DNA of 64,000 nt from Craspedostauros australis (lineage: Eukaryota; Bacillariophyta; Bacillariophyceae; Mastogloiales; Achnanthaceae): NCBI GenBank assembly GCA_026770025.1, contig JAMXDE010000032.1:1-64000 (forward strand). The letters are read 5' to 3'. Position 1 is the stretch's first letter; each line of letters begins with the position of its first letter. Both the position numbers and the translations under genes were made by a program. Of this stretch, positions 52,044-64,000 are shown in pieces. The notes under the pieces were generated by a model, which ran no database searches, was not told where the DNA came from, and saw nothing but the letters and a program-made list of their open reading frames with translations.

Positions 52044-53783
52044 TTAGCACTCCTCTTGGCTCTTTCGCACGACCTGCCGGACCTTCTTTTTGAAGGCAGG
52101 TCGGTCATTTCGCCACATGACGGCAGCATCGAGGTTGGCTGGGGACTCATCGTTTGGATCGGAGAGCATGGAGATAACAGAGATGAGGATCTGCTCGACG
52201 CCCAGGATTGGCCTCCATCGCTCGTCTGCGCTTTCCTGAGAGTTGAACTGGTCCTCGCCGGGTGGGTGCAGGATCGATATGCACACTTTGCCGTCTTCGT
52301 ACACGTTGGGGTGCCACATCTCGGACGTGAAGGTCATGGTGGGTGGCATGTTGGGGAAGTCGGACGGGAAGACGAGGCGGGCCTTGAAGAAGCCACCCTC
52401 GTAGTATGTGCCGTCTGGTCCCATAACCAGGATATCCCATTCGAATACGTTGCTGTCGTCGACAAGGCCAACACTCACTAGGTCGATTGGGTTCTTTGCC
52501 AGGTCTGTTCGTCGGTTGCAGTTGCGATTGTTGTTGCGATTGCAGTTACGGGGGCATAGAAATGGTAGCCGCGGTGATAGAGAGCCGGGACGGTCCAGAA
52601 TACAGCAGTATGAGATCGGAAGGCAAGGTAGAGCAGAGCAAGGCAAGGCCGTTTTCCCCATCGTGTCGTCACGTTACCGTGCGTTGCATGATATGCCGTG
52701 CCATGGTGTAGGGGCGGAACATGGTTGCATGAATATGCAAGATGAAATATGGGAGGAGATGGAGATGGAGAGAATCATCGAACAGAGCATGGCATTATCG
52801 TATCGATGGCAGCAACACGGATGGTTGCATTGCGTTGGCAGAAAAGGTAGATGTGGCACACAGTTTGTTGGTTGGTTGGGAGATCGATTGGATATGTAGA
52901 GCAAATCAGAGGGGTATGTATGTGCGCGGTTTGCAACGGGTCGGATGAGAAGATGGATTAGTTCGTTGATTGGGCATGATGTTGGTGCATGGTGGCTGCA
53001 CAGGCAAAGGGCAAGAAGGTTGCAACATCAACATTGTGTACGTCGCATGGATGCAGCGACGGATGGGATGCGTGTGCTCCGGAGAGCACATAACTGCGCC
53101 GTCTCCAGTTGATGATGGTTGATGGTCGCTTGTGGTGGTGTGCTTGGGTGGACTGGAATGCGTCTCGCATCGAGGCCTTGCGCAAGGATGCAGCACATCA
53201 ACCGACAGAAGCATCGAGTGCAAGACTCTAACTTGATGCCAACTGCAGCGCGCAGTGCAGCATGCCGCACGTCCTCACGGACGTCACCATCATCGCCGCC
53301 ATTGGAGACCATGAAGCATGCCGCCAAGACATCATGGCGCCATGGCACCAACCCCTGATGCAAAACAGGCTGAATAGGCCAAAGAGCCAACCGAACGTGG
53401 AGGCATACTAGTATAGTACCAAGAAAAACAAACACGACAGGACATCGACAAGGTCATCAACTCGGAACGGAGCAGAGCGTTGGGAGGGTGGTGTTCTCAG
53501 CTCCCTTCGTTCTCGCGCTGGAATGAACCGAGCACCTGGCGGGGCTTTCTTTGGCCATCGCCACCCTGTGACTTCTCCTGCGACCATGTGATCGCGGTCC
53601 TCACCAAGGTAACACCACCGCTCTGCTCCACACGGATAGGATACTCCATGCTCTACCCCATGCAACTGCAACAGAGAGTGTAGAGCATTGGGCATGGAGT
53701 ACAGCAGTGATTCCATCACATTGCAGAATATAGCACTCACCATTGAGCTGACGCCGGAGAAGTTCTGTTCCGTATTCCGACAT
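52044..53783 (-). CDS. UBE2G2: Ubiquitin-conjugating enzyme E2 G2 (Ubc7-type)
   Basis: Exon 1 is only 43 bases (53783-53741); after a 1,236-bp intron (GTGAGT...CAG, phase 1), exon 2 is 52504-52044. The 167-residue product reads MSEYGTELLRRQLN-D-LAKNP across the join, the expected N-terminal helix. The core has MWHPNVYEDGKVCISIL with catalytic C89, the same number as human UBE2G2. The long acidic loop HPPGEDQFNSQESADERW, a mark of the Ubc7/G1/G2/Cdc34 class, is followed by ISVISMLSDPNDESPANLDAAVMWRNDR, which is nearest to UBE2G2. Ubc7 works with membrane ligases in ER-associated degradation, building K48 chains. No membrane anchor is present, as in the family. The long intron contains no recognisable gene. 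Confidence 0.94.
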
Positions 53784-55430
53784 GATTCTTGTCTGCTCCT
53801 GCTGCTTCTGTTGCTCCTGCCGTGCTCAGTCAGCCAATCGATCTTATGCGATGTGCTCTCTTGTGCTCTCTTGTATTATAGAATAATATCTATTCCGGTT
53901 GGTGTACGAATTATCCCCAGTATCGCAAGAAGGCAACTTCGCGGCGTGTTTGAGGTGAATTGGTTGGATTAGTTGCACTGACACGATGATGGCGTGGCCT
54001 GTTGTGGTTTGTCTTTGCTCGATGGTGGGGTTGATCGCCGTCTTTGCTCCCCGACACCTCTGCGAGGCGTGGCTTGCCCCCTTGTTGTTTTGGTTGTGGT
54101 GGCGGTTGCGTCCTGTCTCTCTCGTCTTGCCCGTTGCGTCCGTGTTGTTGCTTTGGTCTTTCGCTTCTTTTTGTCATTCTCGGAAGGATCGTGTGACCGT
54201 CCAATCGACCAAGTCGACCAACTGTATGAAAAAGAACCACGCCGAAATGGCGAAGTCAGCTTCTCGCGTCTGTAGCTCGTACGTGTGGTGTTCTTGGTGA
54301 GCGAACAAGAGAATATTCTTCGCTTCTCCCCAGTCTGCTTGTCTGAAGCGTGGGCGTGTGTTACACGTACTGAAGCAATTTTTCTGAAAATTTGGACGCG
54401 CATCGATGGTCGCTCCACGAATGAGCTTCACGCCAATCACGTTTTGTGCACAATCGGTCGGCGATCAGACGCTCATGCTGTTCAATACGCGACGACGATT
54501 CTCACCAACACAAACACGACAACAAGGCGTCAAAACACGCGCATGAATGGAGAGAGAGCGGATGGGTGGCTGAACACGGAGCGGTTGAAACCACAAGAGC
54601 AAATCGAAACCAAGACCAAACGTGGGAGCCGCCATCGAAACACCAAAGGAGATGACACAAACAGAACGCACCCCGATACCTGACTCTATCATACCACCAG
54701 CAGATCGTATTCTACCCCGCTCCGCTCTGCTCTGCAATTGCATTCCCTTCCGTCACAATACCATCACAAGACAATACGAAACCTCCAACGCCCTCTATCC
54801 TCAACAACGAACATCAGGAGACCTCTGAAAGACAACAGGAAAACAGGAGAACGGGAGAACAGGACTCCACTAATACGCGTACGTGTACGACTATCAGCAG
54901 AGCATTAGCATTCGCATCAGCAACAGCATTCGCAACACCCATTGCAACAACAACCATCGCAACAACTTCAACAGCAACGATTACGATTCGTAACTCCACC
55001 ATCCCAATCCCTTGCGCAGCCACAACCATCAGTGACTGCAACCCCAACGACACGATTGTTGAGTTCAACCATCCCCAATCCCTTCCGCCGCTCTCCGACG
55101 CATCTGTGTCGGCGCAGTTCGAGATCATTTCGTCCTCACCATACCACCCACCACCAACCCCCTGGAAGAACAAACGGAAGCGATTTTGTTTATAATATAA
55201 CACAATACTCATCCACGCAGACGCCAACGTACCCATGATCATAGACTGAGTACTCCGCTCTACTCTGCTTCCTTGAAGTATACAATACTGATACAATACG
55301 CGTACCTATCCAACATTCAAGGCCCTAGAAATCGCAATTCAAAGTGCGATCACAACCACAGAAACACATACTCAATACCAGCTGCTGCACAATACAGCTC
55401 CCGCAGAAATAGCAAGAGACAACATCCAAC
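53784..55430. other. Intergenic, no gene seen
   Basis: About 1.6 kb between E2 and eIF5 starts, read divergently. A CAACAGCATTCGCAAC / CAACAACCATCGCAAC quasi-repeat lies at about 54,920-54,980. Open frames here use non-ATG starts or have skewed composition and match nothing I know. Confidence 0.45.
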
Positions 55431-57041
55431 ATGCCCATTCGAGGAGGAACCGTCATCAACATCTCGGGGAACAACCCCGTGGATGATCCGGAGTATCGTT
55501 ACAAGATGCCCGCTGTGTTTGGAAAGATTGAGGGATCCGGAAACGGCATCAAGACCGCCATCCCCAACATCTCCGATGTCGCCTTGAGTTTGCACCGCGG
55601 GCCGGGAGAGGTCAACAAGTTCTTCGGATGCGAGCTGGGTGCGCAGACCACCTACAACGAGGCCACCGACCGTGCCATCGTCAACGGCTCCCACACCGAT
55701 GACACCCTCCAGGACCTCATGCACCGTTACATCGAGAAGTTCGTCCTCTGCCCCAACTGCGGCCTGCCGGAGACCGATTACAAGATCAAGAACGACACCA
55801 TCTGGCACAAGTGCGCAGCCTGCGGAGCCAAGGAGATGGTCGACATGAACCACAAGCTCTGCAACTTCATCCTCGCCCAGGACAAGAAGGCCAAGAAGGA
55901 GGCCAAGAAAAACGGCAAGGACAAGAAGAAGAACAAGGACAAGAAGAAGGATGACAGCGACGATGACAAGAAGAAGTCCAAGAAAGACAAAAAGAAGGAT
56001 AAGAAAAGGGACAAGAAGGACAAAAAGTCCAAGAGCGCCGCTGCGGCTGATGACAGCGAGAAGGATTACATCAAGGACGCCTTGGCCGGTGGCAAGGACG
56101 ACGATGACATCCTCGGTGGCGAAGCTGATGAGACCTCCGTTGCATCCGAGGCTGGTGTGGACGATGAGGGTGCCATGCGTGAGTAGCGGCCTTGGCTGTA
56201 TTCTCTGCCCGTCCTTCATGCGTGTGATTCCATGTGATTGCATGTCGTGAAGCATATCGTGAAGGAGCGAGTGATGCGATGAGATCCGAGCTGGGCCAAC
56301 CAACATGCATGCGAGCACATGTGTGCGCGTGCGTGTGCGTACACTCACATGCCTGTACACTCGCGTGCCTGTGTGGTGTGATGCCGTGCCTTGACGTTCT
56401 CTGTGAATGCTCGCATTTCTACTTCACACCCTACGAGCATGCAAAATCGTATACTACGCTCTCCGACGTGACTCTCACCGTTGTTCTGCTGCTCTTGTTA
56501 CCCTCCGAACGCGCAACCTCTCCAAATGCACCTACCGCTTGCACAAACCACACACGCAGTGCTTGCCGTGGAGGCAACCCGCAAGTACTTGGTCGACAAT
56601 CCGGACGCTTCTGCGGACGCCATCGCGGAGCTGGTGACCAACCAGCAGATGGCATCCGCCCTCAAGGCGCACGACAAGATCCACATCTTGATCCGCGCCG
56701 CTATGACGGAGGAATTCTTCAAGACCAAGGAGGTCCAGAAGTACGCCCCGGCCGTTGAGGCCATCAGCAACGGCAACCGCATCATCGAGCGTCACCTGAT
56801 CGCCGCCCTGGAGTTCGTGTCCATGGACAAACCAAAGAACTTCCCCGTCATGCTGAAGCAGATGTACGACGAGGATGCCTTGCAGGAGGAGACCATCCTC
56901 GAGTGGGCCGAGGAGGGACGTTCCGACTTCACCCTCGACGCCGTCGACGAGGACACCCGTGCCAGCCTGCGTGCAAACGCAGAACCCGTCGTTGTTTGGT
57001 TGCAGGAGGCCGACAGCGAGGATGAGAGCGAGGATGAATAG
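55431..57041 (+). CDS. EIF5: Translation initiation factor eIF5
   Basis: Exons 55431-56178 and 56560-57041 (phase 1; GTGAGT...CAG) give 409 residues. eIF5 is the GTPase activator of eIF2 in start-codon selection. The N-terminal domain has DPEYRYKMP with the arginine finger (R23), EGSGNGIKTAIPN, KFFGCELGAQT, VNGSH, and a zinc ribbon CPNCGLPET...CAACG. A lysine/aspartate-rich linker of about 60 residues follows (about 150-210). The C-terminal W2 domain (TRKYLVDNPD..., ETILEWAEEG) ends in acidic AA-boxes and WLQEADSEDESEDE. All parts are in the usual order. The linker is more lysine-rich than in yeast or human. Adenine-rich leader sequence precedes the ATG. Confidence 0.95.
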
Positions 57042-58146
57042 AGTGAAGTCGAACGCTTGCGAGAGCAGAACAAGATGGATTGCTTTGGGCCGTCTGTCCT
57101 CGTGCTCCTGCAGGTTAAGAGCATTTCATGTTTTATCACAGGATGGATGATATACCAGTACTTGTGGCGTCCAGAACAGCAACGCAATCCCAACGTCATG
57201 ACACTGACCGTCTACGACTGAATCATTGTCACTATGATACCCATAAAGAGTTAAAAGAAGCATTGTAGTCTGAGAGTACTATATGTGAGAACAGAGTGCT
57301 CGTATTGCGCAAATCAGGAGCGCTTTGATCTCATTGCTGTTGGTGTTGTCATCAGAGTGGAGCGTGACCACTGCTTGCGCCTCATCCATGCAATGAGCAG
57401 CACAGACGGGTGGACCATGAGTGGCATGCAACAACACAAGGTACGGGCAAAGCTCAGCTGGCCGTTCACAGGTCTGCTTCCCACTTCCCCAATGGAGGAG
57501 AGATCATGGAGTGCTGTGCACTTGTATTTTCACGGAGCCTGGAACTGTTCTATCACTGCTCTTCTTTGTACATGATGGGCAAAGCCGCGAAAGAGGGCAA
57601 AGCCTGATTGGAAATAGAATTCTATAGTGCTATATGTGTTGTGTTTGCATTAGTGGTTGATCTTCAATTTGATTTGTTTGTGTTTGGTCTATGTCGGTTG
57701 TGCTGTGTGTGGAGCGCTGGTGCTGCTTTGGGCCGTGTTGGTTGGTTGCAAGCTTCGGTCGATTGCAAGGAATGTTGTGATGGGGTGGAATCATGGCATG
57801 GATATGGCCATGCCTGTGGTTGCGCGCCTGTGACAACAGTCAAGGAGGCCAGCAGGGAAAACGCAAGCAGCCATCGCTGCGGCAAGAGCGATGGTGAAGC
57901 GATTGTGATGGCAGCGTACTCAATGGCATCCTGCTGCGTCGAGGCTTCGTGCTTGTGTGGTCATCACGGAAGCTCCGCCGCATTATGGGATGAGATGACG
58001 CGGTATGCGTCGGGATAATGGATTGATGTTGCACAGATGCTGTGTTGATGCTGTGCTGATACTGTGTGGATTGATAGTGGTTGGTTGTTGGAAGGGGGTT
58101 GTGAGAGAGATGGAAATGGCGAGCATCGCAGTGCCGGACTGCGGTA
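57042..58146. other. Convergent intergenic region, no gene seen
   Basis: About 1.1 kb between converging 3' ends. Frames with non-ATG starts only. Confidence 0.5.
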
Positions 58147-59323
58147 CTAGTAGACGTCCGGTGGTCGCGGTGGGAAGCCCATGAAGTCGTTGCCTGGGTG
58201 GCTGTTCTGAGTCTGGAGGTGGTACTGGAGCTTGAGGATCATCTGCTCGAGTTTGCCGATCTGCGTCTGTGCGTCGGTTCTGAACTTTCTGGCCTCCGCG
58301 AGCTCGTTGTTGGCGTGATTCTGCCGATCTTGCTGGATCGTGACAGCCTTTCGGAGCAGCTTGTTCTCCTTGACGACTCTGTCGAAGTCCGTCTTCATCC
58401 CGCTCATCGAGCTTTCCAGATTGGACTTGTCCGCCTTCAGCGATGCGATCTCGCTTGCCTGCGATTCCAGCAGCGGGCGAAGGTCCTCCTGAACGACAGG
58501 AGGGGCGACTGCGTACGCGTCGGTTCTGCATCTCTTGCCTGGGTTGGGCGAAGCGGCAGCTGCAACGTCGTTGATGTCAATATATAATGTATAGATGTAA
58601 GTGTGGATGTGTGTCAGGATGAAAGGATCAGCAATGAATCGGATGGCAGAGAAGTTGTACAACGAGTCGAGACAGTGTGAAGGAGTGTGTAAAAGACGAT
58701 GGGGGATGAGATGTGTGAGTGGCGGTCTGTGGCGCACATCAAGGGGACAAGGACAGAGACGTTGCTGATGCTGCGAGTGGCAAGAGGAAGGAGGGCGGGT
58801 GGACCGGAAGAGCCTGGACCACACCGCTGCTCCGTCACTACTCGCGTGCTCCACTCCCGCTGTCACTGACACTACCACTCCATCGATCACTGCTGAAGCA
58901 AAACAAGCACAATCACAGTAACTTTGACAGTCACATTGGCAGTAACAACGACAATAACAGGAAGGCAGACAAACGAAAGGCAAGCGGATGAAGCGAAGCA
59001 AACGTACCAGGCGAAGAAAAGGCCTTTGGCGCAGCCGGAAGGACGGCAAAGGGTGATTGCGGAGTGATGTTCTCCACGTCGTCCATGGAGGAGTCGACTG
59101 TGAACCGTCTTCGCTTGAAGGACCGCTGCTGGGAACCGTCGATGTGTCCCATGGCATGGGCGCCATGGTGTGGATGCTGGTGAGCGTGCTGGTGCTCAAA
59201 GCCTGCGGCCAGAGGAGTCCGGGTTGTCGAATCCATGAAGCTGGACGAAAAGGCTGCCACAAGATGGCGCTTGGTTCCAGCCGTTCGTTGTTCGAACGTG
59301 GTTAGCGGTGATGCGACCTCCAT
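58147..59323 (-). CDS. Coiled-coil, probably nuclear, protein of unknown function
   Basis: Exons 59323-59008 and 58559-58147 (phase 1; GTACGT...GCAG; 447-bp intron) give 242 residues. I do not recognise a named family. The N-terminal part is histidine/glycine-rich and contains a basic FKRRRF cluster, a candidate nuclear signal, next to DSSMDDVENITPQSP. A second KRCR follows the join. The C-terminal half (about 125-222) is a coiled coil with leucine/heptad spacing: LESQASEIASLKADKSNLESS, VVKENKLLRKAVTIQQDRQNHANNE, GKLEQMILKLQYHLQ. It ends in NDFMGFPPRPPDVY. Similar proteins with ENKLLRKAVTIQQ occur in stramenopile genomes to my recollection. It is not a bZIP: no basic DNA-contact region precedes the coil in the usual register. 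Confidence 0.65.
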
Positions 59324-60738
59324 GGTGGCTGTGTCTGTGTCTGTGTCTGTGGTTGTGTCTGTGTCGTCTATCTGCTGTCTACCTGGTGTATGATCTGTGC
59401 CTTTTGACGTCTATCGGTAGAGAGAGATGGAGTGTTGCTGTCCGCTATGTTCGTACTATCTGTTGTGGTGGATTGGGAGGAGTGAGTGCAAAAGGTTTTT
59501 CTCGGCTGATGTTTGTTTCTTTGTGCGATTGGATCTGTGGTGTGTCTTGTTTTGTGTGGTTGGGTTGCATCAAAGCCTCCTCTCCTGGGTTTTGCTCTGG
59601 CAGTGCCTGTGCCGTGTATCGTGCCGTTGTGCCTGCGTTTTGGTGTCTGCCTCTTTTTGTGGGTGAGGGAAAACCGATGGAGAGACCCTGTCACGACAAA
59701 ACGTGGTGGGCGTTGATTTTGTGTGGTGTCTCGTGCTGTTGCGTGCTGTTGCGCGCACAGACCCACAAAAAGGAGCAAAACTGTTGGGTTTGGAAGGAAA
59801 ACGATCACGATGGAGATCAACGCAGTAGTAGTAAGACACACGCACAAACAGGGACAAGGCAAAGAGAGAGCCGAGCAAGCCAGCAAGGGAGGAACCAAAC
59901 AGCCAAACGAACAAAACTGCTGGGGCGTCTCTGACAGGTTCTGCACTGCTCTTTGGTGGATCGCTCAGAAATTGCGTGCCACCCGTCGCCAAACCAACAG
60001 TACTTCCAAAGAAGTACCAATACCTCCTTTTTAAATATACAACTCTAATAGTATATGAAGCATCTATTTCAGTGACGAGTTTGGCGAACAATGCCAACAA
60101 CGCTACACATGTGATCGAAGTGGTCAACACTCTCGGAAGCTGAACGGGAAAAACACAAACAACGCAAAAAGTAGGGTCAGGAACAAAGGCAGAAACGGGC
60201 GCTTCGCGGGATGTCTGGCGAATGCGCAAGATCACGAACCGGAAACGAGTGGGTGAAGCCGCGGAGCGAGTGTGTTGTTTCGTCCTTGTGCGCAATGGCG
60301 CGCGCGTATCCGTGCAAGCCATTGGTGGGTGCATGTGTTGCACAGCGTCGCGAGTGTTGTGATTGCTGCGAACGGGAGTACGGAACACGAAGCGCGAAGC
60401 ACGAAGGAAGAAAAACAAGGGAGGAATGCCTTGCCATCAGCGCCAACAACTCCGATACCACTGATACTACTACATGCTGGAAGCACTCTCTCCAGATACC
60501 AATAGCAACACGCACATCACTGACAACAACAGCGCTAACAGCAATAGCAGCAACATCAACATCAACGGTAGCGGCAGCACCAGCAGCTGCTCTACTGCAT
60601 TTCTCTGTATCCGAAGTAGACGCAGAGAAAGAGTGGATCAAGATCGGGAGCAACAGCAAGAGCAACACCACGGGGCTTCCAATCGAGCGCAATCGCCTAG
60701 CATCGATTGTATATATAATAGAATACTAATAGTATCTC

Positions 60739-60774
<36 letters not shown>

Positions 60775-61491
60775 CTCTACGCACGATAGAAGAGGAGGCA
60801 GCTTTCGGAGGACTCTCAGGTGCTCTGCTCGACCTACCGCCAAGTGCAACAGAGTATAGTATTGTATTATATTATACTCCTCTTCAGAGACAGAGCGATA
60901 GAGAAGAGTAGAACAGCAGTCGGGGTCTTTCCACACGGCTGTTGCAAGTTCGGGCATACAGACAGCGAGTCAGAGAGACATAGAGACAGACACAAAGATC
61001 GAGGCAACGAGAGAGACATTAGCACCCGTGGAGACAGAGGAGGACAGCATCCCACAAGGAAAATTCACAGTCTCCATTTTCGTTTGTCCCGGCAATTGCT
61101 TTCGCTTTCGTCCAGGAATCAGCGACTCATCTCGAGGTTGCCGCTGCTGTGGAGATTGCCATTGAGATTTCCACTTGGGATTGCCACTTGGATTGTTATC
61201 GTCGTCGTCATTAGCGTCAGCTTTTGCAAAGGCGCAGGCGCAGGCAGAAGGAAAAGTCAGAGAAGCTACAACCGAGACGAAGGCAGGAGGCACAGACGAG
61301 CGTACTTGACAAGCAGTACTAGAGCACTCCATCGTGTGACTCTGCGGTGTATCACAATACATCGCATCGCGAGCAACCCGAACAAGCCATCTCCAACACA
61401 ACGCGACACAGCGCAACGCAGCGCAGCGCAGCGCAACGATAGTATTCTACAACCCAAGGCATACACCACATCAATATTATTCAACTGAAAC
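59324..61491. other. Long intergenic region, no gene supported
   Basis: About 2.2 kb between divergent starts. Holds a (GA)n run at 60,741-60,771 and GT-rich repeats (CTGTGT) at 59,331-59,371. A 282-codon minus-strand frame at 59,570-60,418 begins with TTG and is cysteine/phenylalanine-rich; I do not accept it. RNA genes cannot be excluded by eye. Confidence 0.45.
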
Positions 61492-63325
61492 ATGCAGGAA
61501 CCAGGCAAGCATGCGCGCACAACCTTCTCGCAGGTCAAGGCCGCGGGAGGACCAGCCCGCCCACTGGACTTTCCATCACCTGTTGTGGCCAGGGGCGTCC
61601 GGGTCAACGCGCTCGTCGTCCATCCGGCCTCTGGAACCCGCCAGGTGTGCTCCGGAGTCATCCATCGCGAAGATCTCGGAAGCGGACCATCTTACGAATC
61701 CGTGAAGGCAACGACTCACTCGCAGGCCCAGTCCTCAGCATCCTCGGTATCAACGTCCTCAGCAGCATCGTCCGCGCAGTACACCTCAGCTCGGCGGCAG
61801 CAACAGCAGCATCTCAAGCAGTTCGTGTCCTACTGGCCGCAACGGCGGCTGCAGGATGCCATCTTCGGCTCGGTCTGGGCCTGCGTAGTTCTCAAACGGC
61901 ACTTCGGGGTGGCCGCAGACGATGCCGCACGTGCGGCCGGGGTGGAACCAGGCAGCCCCACGGCGCCCATCGTCTGGGAGATCACGGGAGACTTCGTCGC
62001 CATCAAGATGATTGAATGGTCGCGTGTGCATCACATGAGAGGCCGTCTCCTCGAAGACCCCGTCAAGGAGGTCGCCGCCATGCAGCTCCTCGGCACGGGC
62101 CATCCCCACGTGCTCGGTTCCACGGAGGTCCTGCAGGATGGGGACTTTCTCTACTCTATCATGCCCTACTGCAGCGGTGGAGATCTGTTCGGTGTTGTTG
62201 TGCAGTACGCGGAGGACAACGGTGGGGAGATTGGCATGCCGGAGCCGGTCGCCAGGTATTGGTTTCGGCAGATTCTTCAAGTACGTCCGAACAGCCAACA
62301 ATCGTGTCAATCCGTACCCATGCATATTCCCAAATGCTCTGTGCCATGCGGGGTATCCATGCATGCCTGCATGCATGTACGCCTACCTGTCTGCGTGTTC
62401 ACGCGAACACTGATGTGGGCATGTCATGCCAAGAGTCATGTCATGCAATGCGTAGCATCATGGCATGTAGCGCAATGCAATGTATAATTGCTTCTTCGCG
62501 AGCTTGAATTGATTGATCGATGAATGTGACGACAATATGTCTCGCTCGCTCACTTGCTAACACATCTTCTCTGCTCTATTCTACTTTTCTCGTACTCCAA
62601 TGCTCTATTATGCGATGCATTCGACGGACCACAAATCAAAATCAAACATGACCAACATCGCACGTGATCCACACGGTACTACTATATTGCAACAATCGGC
62701 TTCGCTCGACGCGGCGCTCTTGTACTCTTTCGCAACCTTCTTCATTGCATCTCCATTCTGAAACCTGCAGGGTCTGCATCATCTGCAATCGCTGGGCATC
62801 TGTCACAGAGACCTGTCGCTGGAGAACGTGCTCGTCAACGAGGAGAATTGCTTGATTATCGACATGGGCATGTGTCTGCGAGTCCCCTACTGCAACCCAG
62901 CCAAGGGCAGCACCGTCACAGACGTCAATCATGGCACGATACGGAGACTCATGAAACCGCAGGGTGTCTGCGGGAAGCACAATTACATGTCGCCGGAGGT
63001 GTTTGCCAACCGCGAGGCGTTCGATGGTTTCGCGATCGATCTTTGGGCCGCTGGCGTCATACTGTACATCATGCTCACGGGATTCCCGCCCTACGACCAG
63101 GCCAGCCGCACCGACCAGCGCTTCGATCTGATAGTCAACGGTCGCTTGATGGACCAGCTCAAGAACTGGGAGATAAACCTGTCGGACGACGCCGGCGATC
63201 TCATGCAGAAGATGCTGCGATTGAATCCCAGAGAACGATTGACGCTCGCGCAGGTCATGGCCCATCCCTGGATCGTCAATGGCCACGCGCAGCCGCCGCC
63301 GCCACCAGAACCAATGCCATTTTAG
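61492..63325 (+). CDS. Serine/threonine protein kinase with DMG in place of DFG
   Basis: Exons 61492-62280 and 62771-63325 (phase 0; GTACGT...CTGCAG; 490-bp intron) give 447 residues. An N-terminal polar region of about 110 residues is followed by the kinase domain. An unusual glycine loop (IFGSVWACVV) precedes the lysine K172 in VAIKMIEW; between them is an insert of about 35 residues. The catalytic loop is HRDLSLEN (D277, N282), the metal site is D294-M295-G296 instead of DFG, and activation-segment CGKHNYMSPEV and DLWAAGVILYIMLTGFPPYD are standard. The last part (RLTLAQVMAHPWIV) closes the fold; a proline-rich tail ends it. Catalytic residues are present, so activity is likely. I recall the HRDLSLEN-IDMGM combination from stramenopile kinases. 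Substrate unknown. Confidence 0.88.
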
Positions 63326-64000
63326 ATCCCTCCACCTACGAGTACTCCACTCTACTCTACTCTCTATACTCTACTCAACCATGTTGCTCTGCTCTGCTTT
63401 GTAAGGGTCTTATGACAGCGATGGCATAACGTATGGTATACTAACAAGGTTTGGCTCGGTTTAGCCCGGTTCAGCAGACAGGCGGAGCACATGCCTCATC
63501 CCTCATGTATTATCTCTCATCCCTCATGTATTATCTCTCATCCCTCCCAAATTGGAACAGCATCAAGCGCACTCGATTGCACACGAGCATGGAGTCAATG
63601 CGGACGGTTCGTGCACTCTCGAAGTGTCAGTACGCTCCCAAGCAATCCAGAGTCATCGATTGATGTGGCCACATCACTCGTCAGGCAAAGAAGCAATGCT
63701 GTGGGGGTGATGGCCATCCACGACCACATGCACTATACACCTAAATGCAAGGGACTAGAATGGCAGAGTATCCGTGGTGTATCACCAAGAGCGTGTGTTG
63801 TTGTAACGGGTGACTTACTCCCATGGTGGGGTGCTGCTACCAAGTCCATTCGTTTGCCCTTGTTCATTCCTTCATCGCGCGTGTCGTGATCTGCCACCAA
63901 AGCGAGGGAACCATGCATGTCGCCATGCACTCGTATGTATTTGAATGTATTAGAATGTGTGAAATGCAGCACCGTCCTTATCATAAGAGCAGCCTTCCAT
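63326..64000. other. 3' flank of kinase gene with 21-bp repeat
   Basis: A 21-bp unit CTCATCCCTCATGTATTATCT is repeated at 63495-63515 and 63516-63536, with a partial third copy to 63546. No gene seen to the end of the window. Confidence 0.6.

Noticed and set aside
53028-53435. Possible gene inside the E2 intron
   Set aside because: Frames start with non-ATG codons or stop early and have no family features.
59570-60418. 282-codon minus-strand open frame
   Set aside because: It starts with TTG, is rich in Phe/Cys/Arg with no coherent domain, and overlaps plus-strand frames of equal length. Most likely chance.
1-64000. CRISPR arrays, operons, bacterial origins and ribosome binding sites
   Set aside because: The window is eukaryotic (telomere, spliceosomal introns, nuclear genes). 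No spacer-repeat pattern is present; all tandem arrays are uniform short repeats.

Overview
This window is one end of a eukaryotic nuclear chromosome. It opens with about 390 bases of CCCTAA telomere repeat, C-rich strand on +, which places the chromosome tip at base 1. Genes from about 23 kb onward are compact, with few GT-AG introns of roughly 200-500 bp (one is 1.2 kb). Donors are mostly GTGAGT, GTAAGT or GTACGT. TGA, TAA and TAG all act as stops. The gene styles suggest a unicellular stramenopile, perhaps an ochrophyte or diatom: a kinase with HRDLSLEN and IDMG, a degenerate ankyrin-type protein, and a trypsin fused to repeated ETGW/GDGLCC modules. That assignment is inference from memory of these families, not a search result.

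Bases 1-2,756 are telomere and subtelomere: short tandem repeats, a CA microsatellite and a broken 3' piece of an N-acetylglutamate-synthase-like GNAT gene. Bases 2,757-22,663 are a nested nest of mobile elements. The oldest layer ('B') survives as a C-terminal coding remnant at 8,196-8,610 and a terminal repeat near 22,663. A 4.7 kb element with 199-bp inverted repeats full of short palindromes occupies 3,491-8,201. A second element ('A', 8,611-22,099) sits in B at a TTAA site that includes B's stop codon. A has 156-bp terminal inverted repeats and one large gene for a 1,184-residue protein with a possible RNase-H-like (DDE) core. A is itself split in frame by a young Ty1/copia retrotransposon (13,765-21,210, LTRs differing at 2 of 755 positions) whose Gag-Pol frame carries one in-frame TGA.

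Bases 23,084-63,325 are ordinary genes on both strands: glycine cleavage H protein, MCM10, an Atg22-like transporter, a GT31-like glycosyltransferase, an MSS51-type MYND protein, a five-exon secreted trypsin with six C-terminal modules, the diflavin reductase NDOR1/Tah18, an ankyrin-type protein, an ABHD17-type hydrolase, PC4/Sub1, a DPB3/CHRAC-15-type histone-fold protein, the E2 enzyme UBE2G2/Ubc7, eIF5, a coiled-coil protein and a protein kinase. Neighbours share no pathway; several pairs are divergent (MCM10/Atg22-like, protease/NDOR1) and could share upstream regions. Exon joins were worked out by hand from splice sites, reading phase and family alignment.
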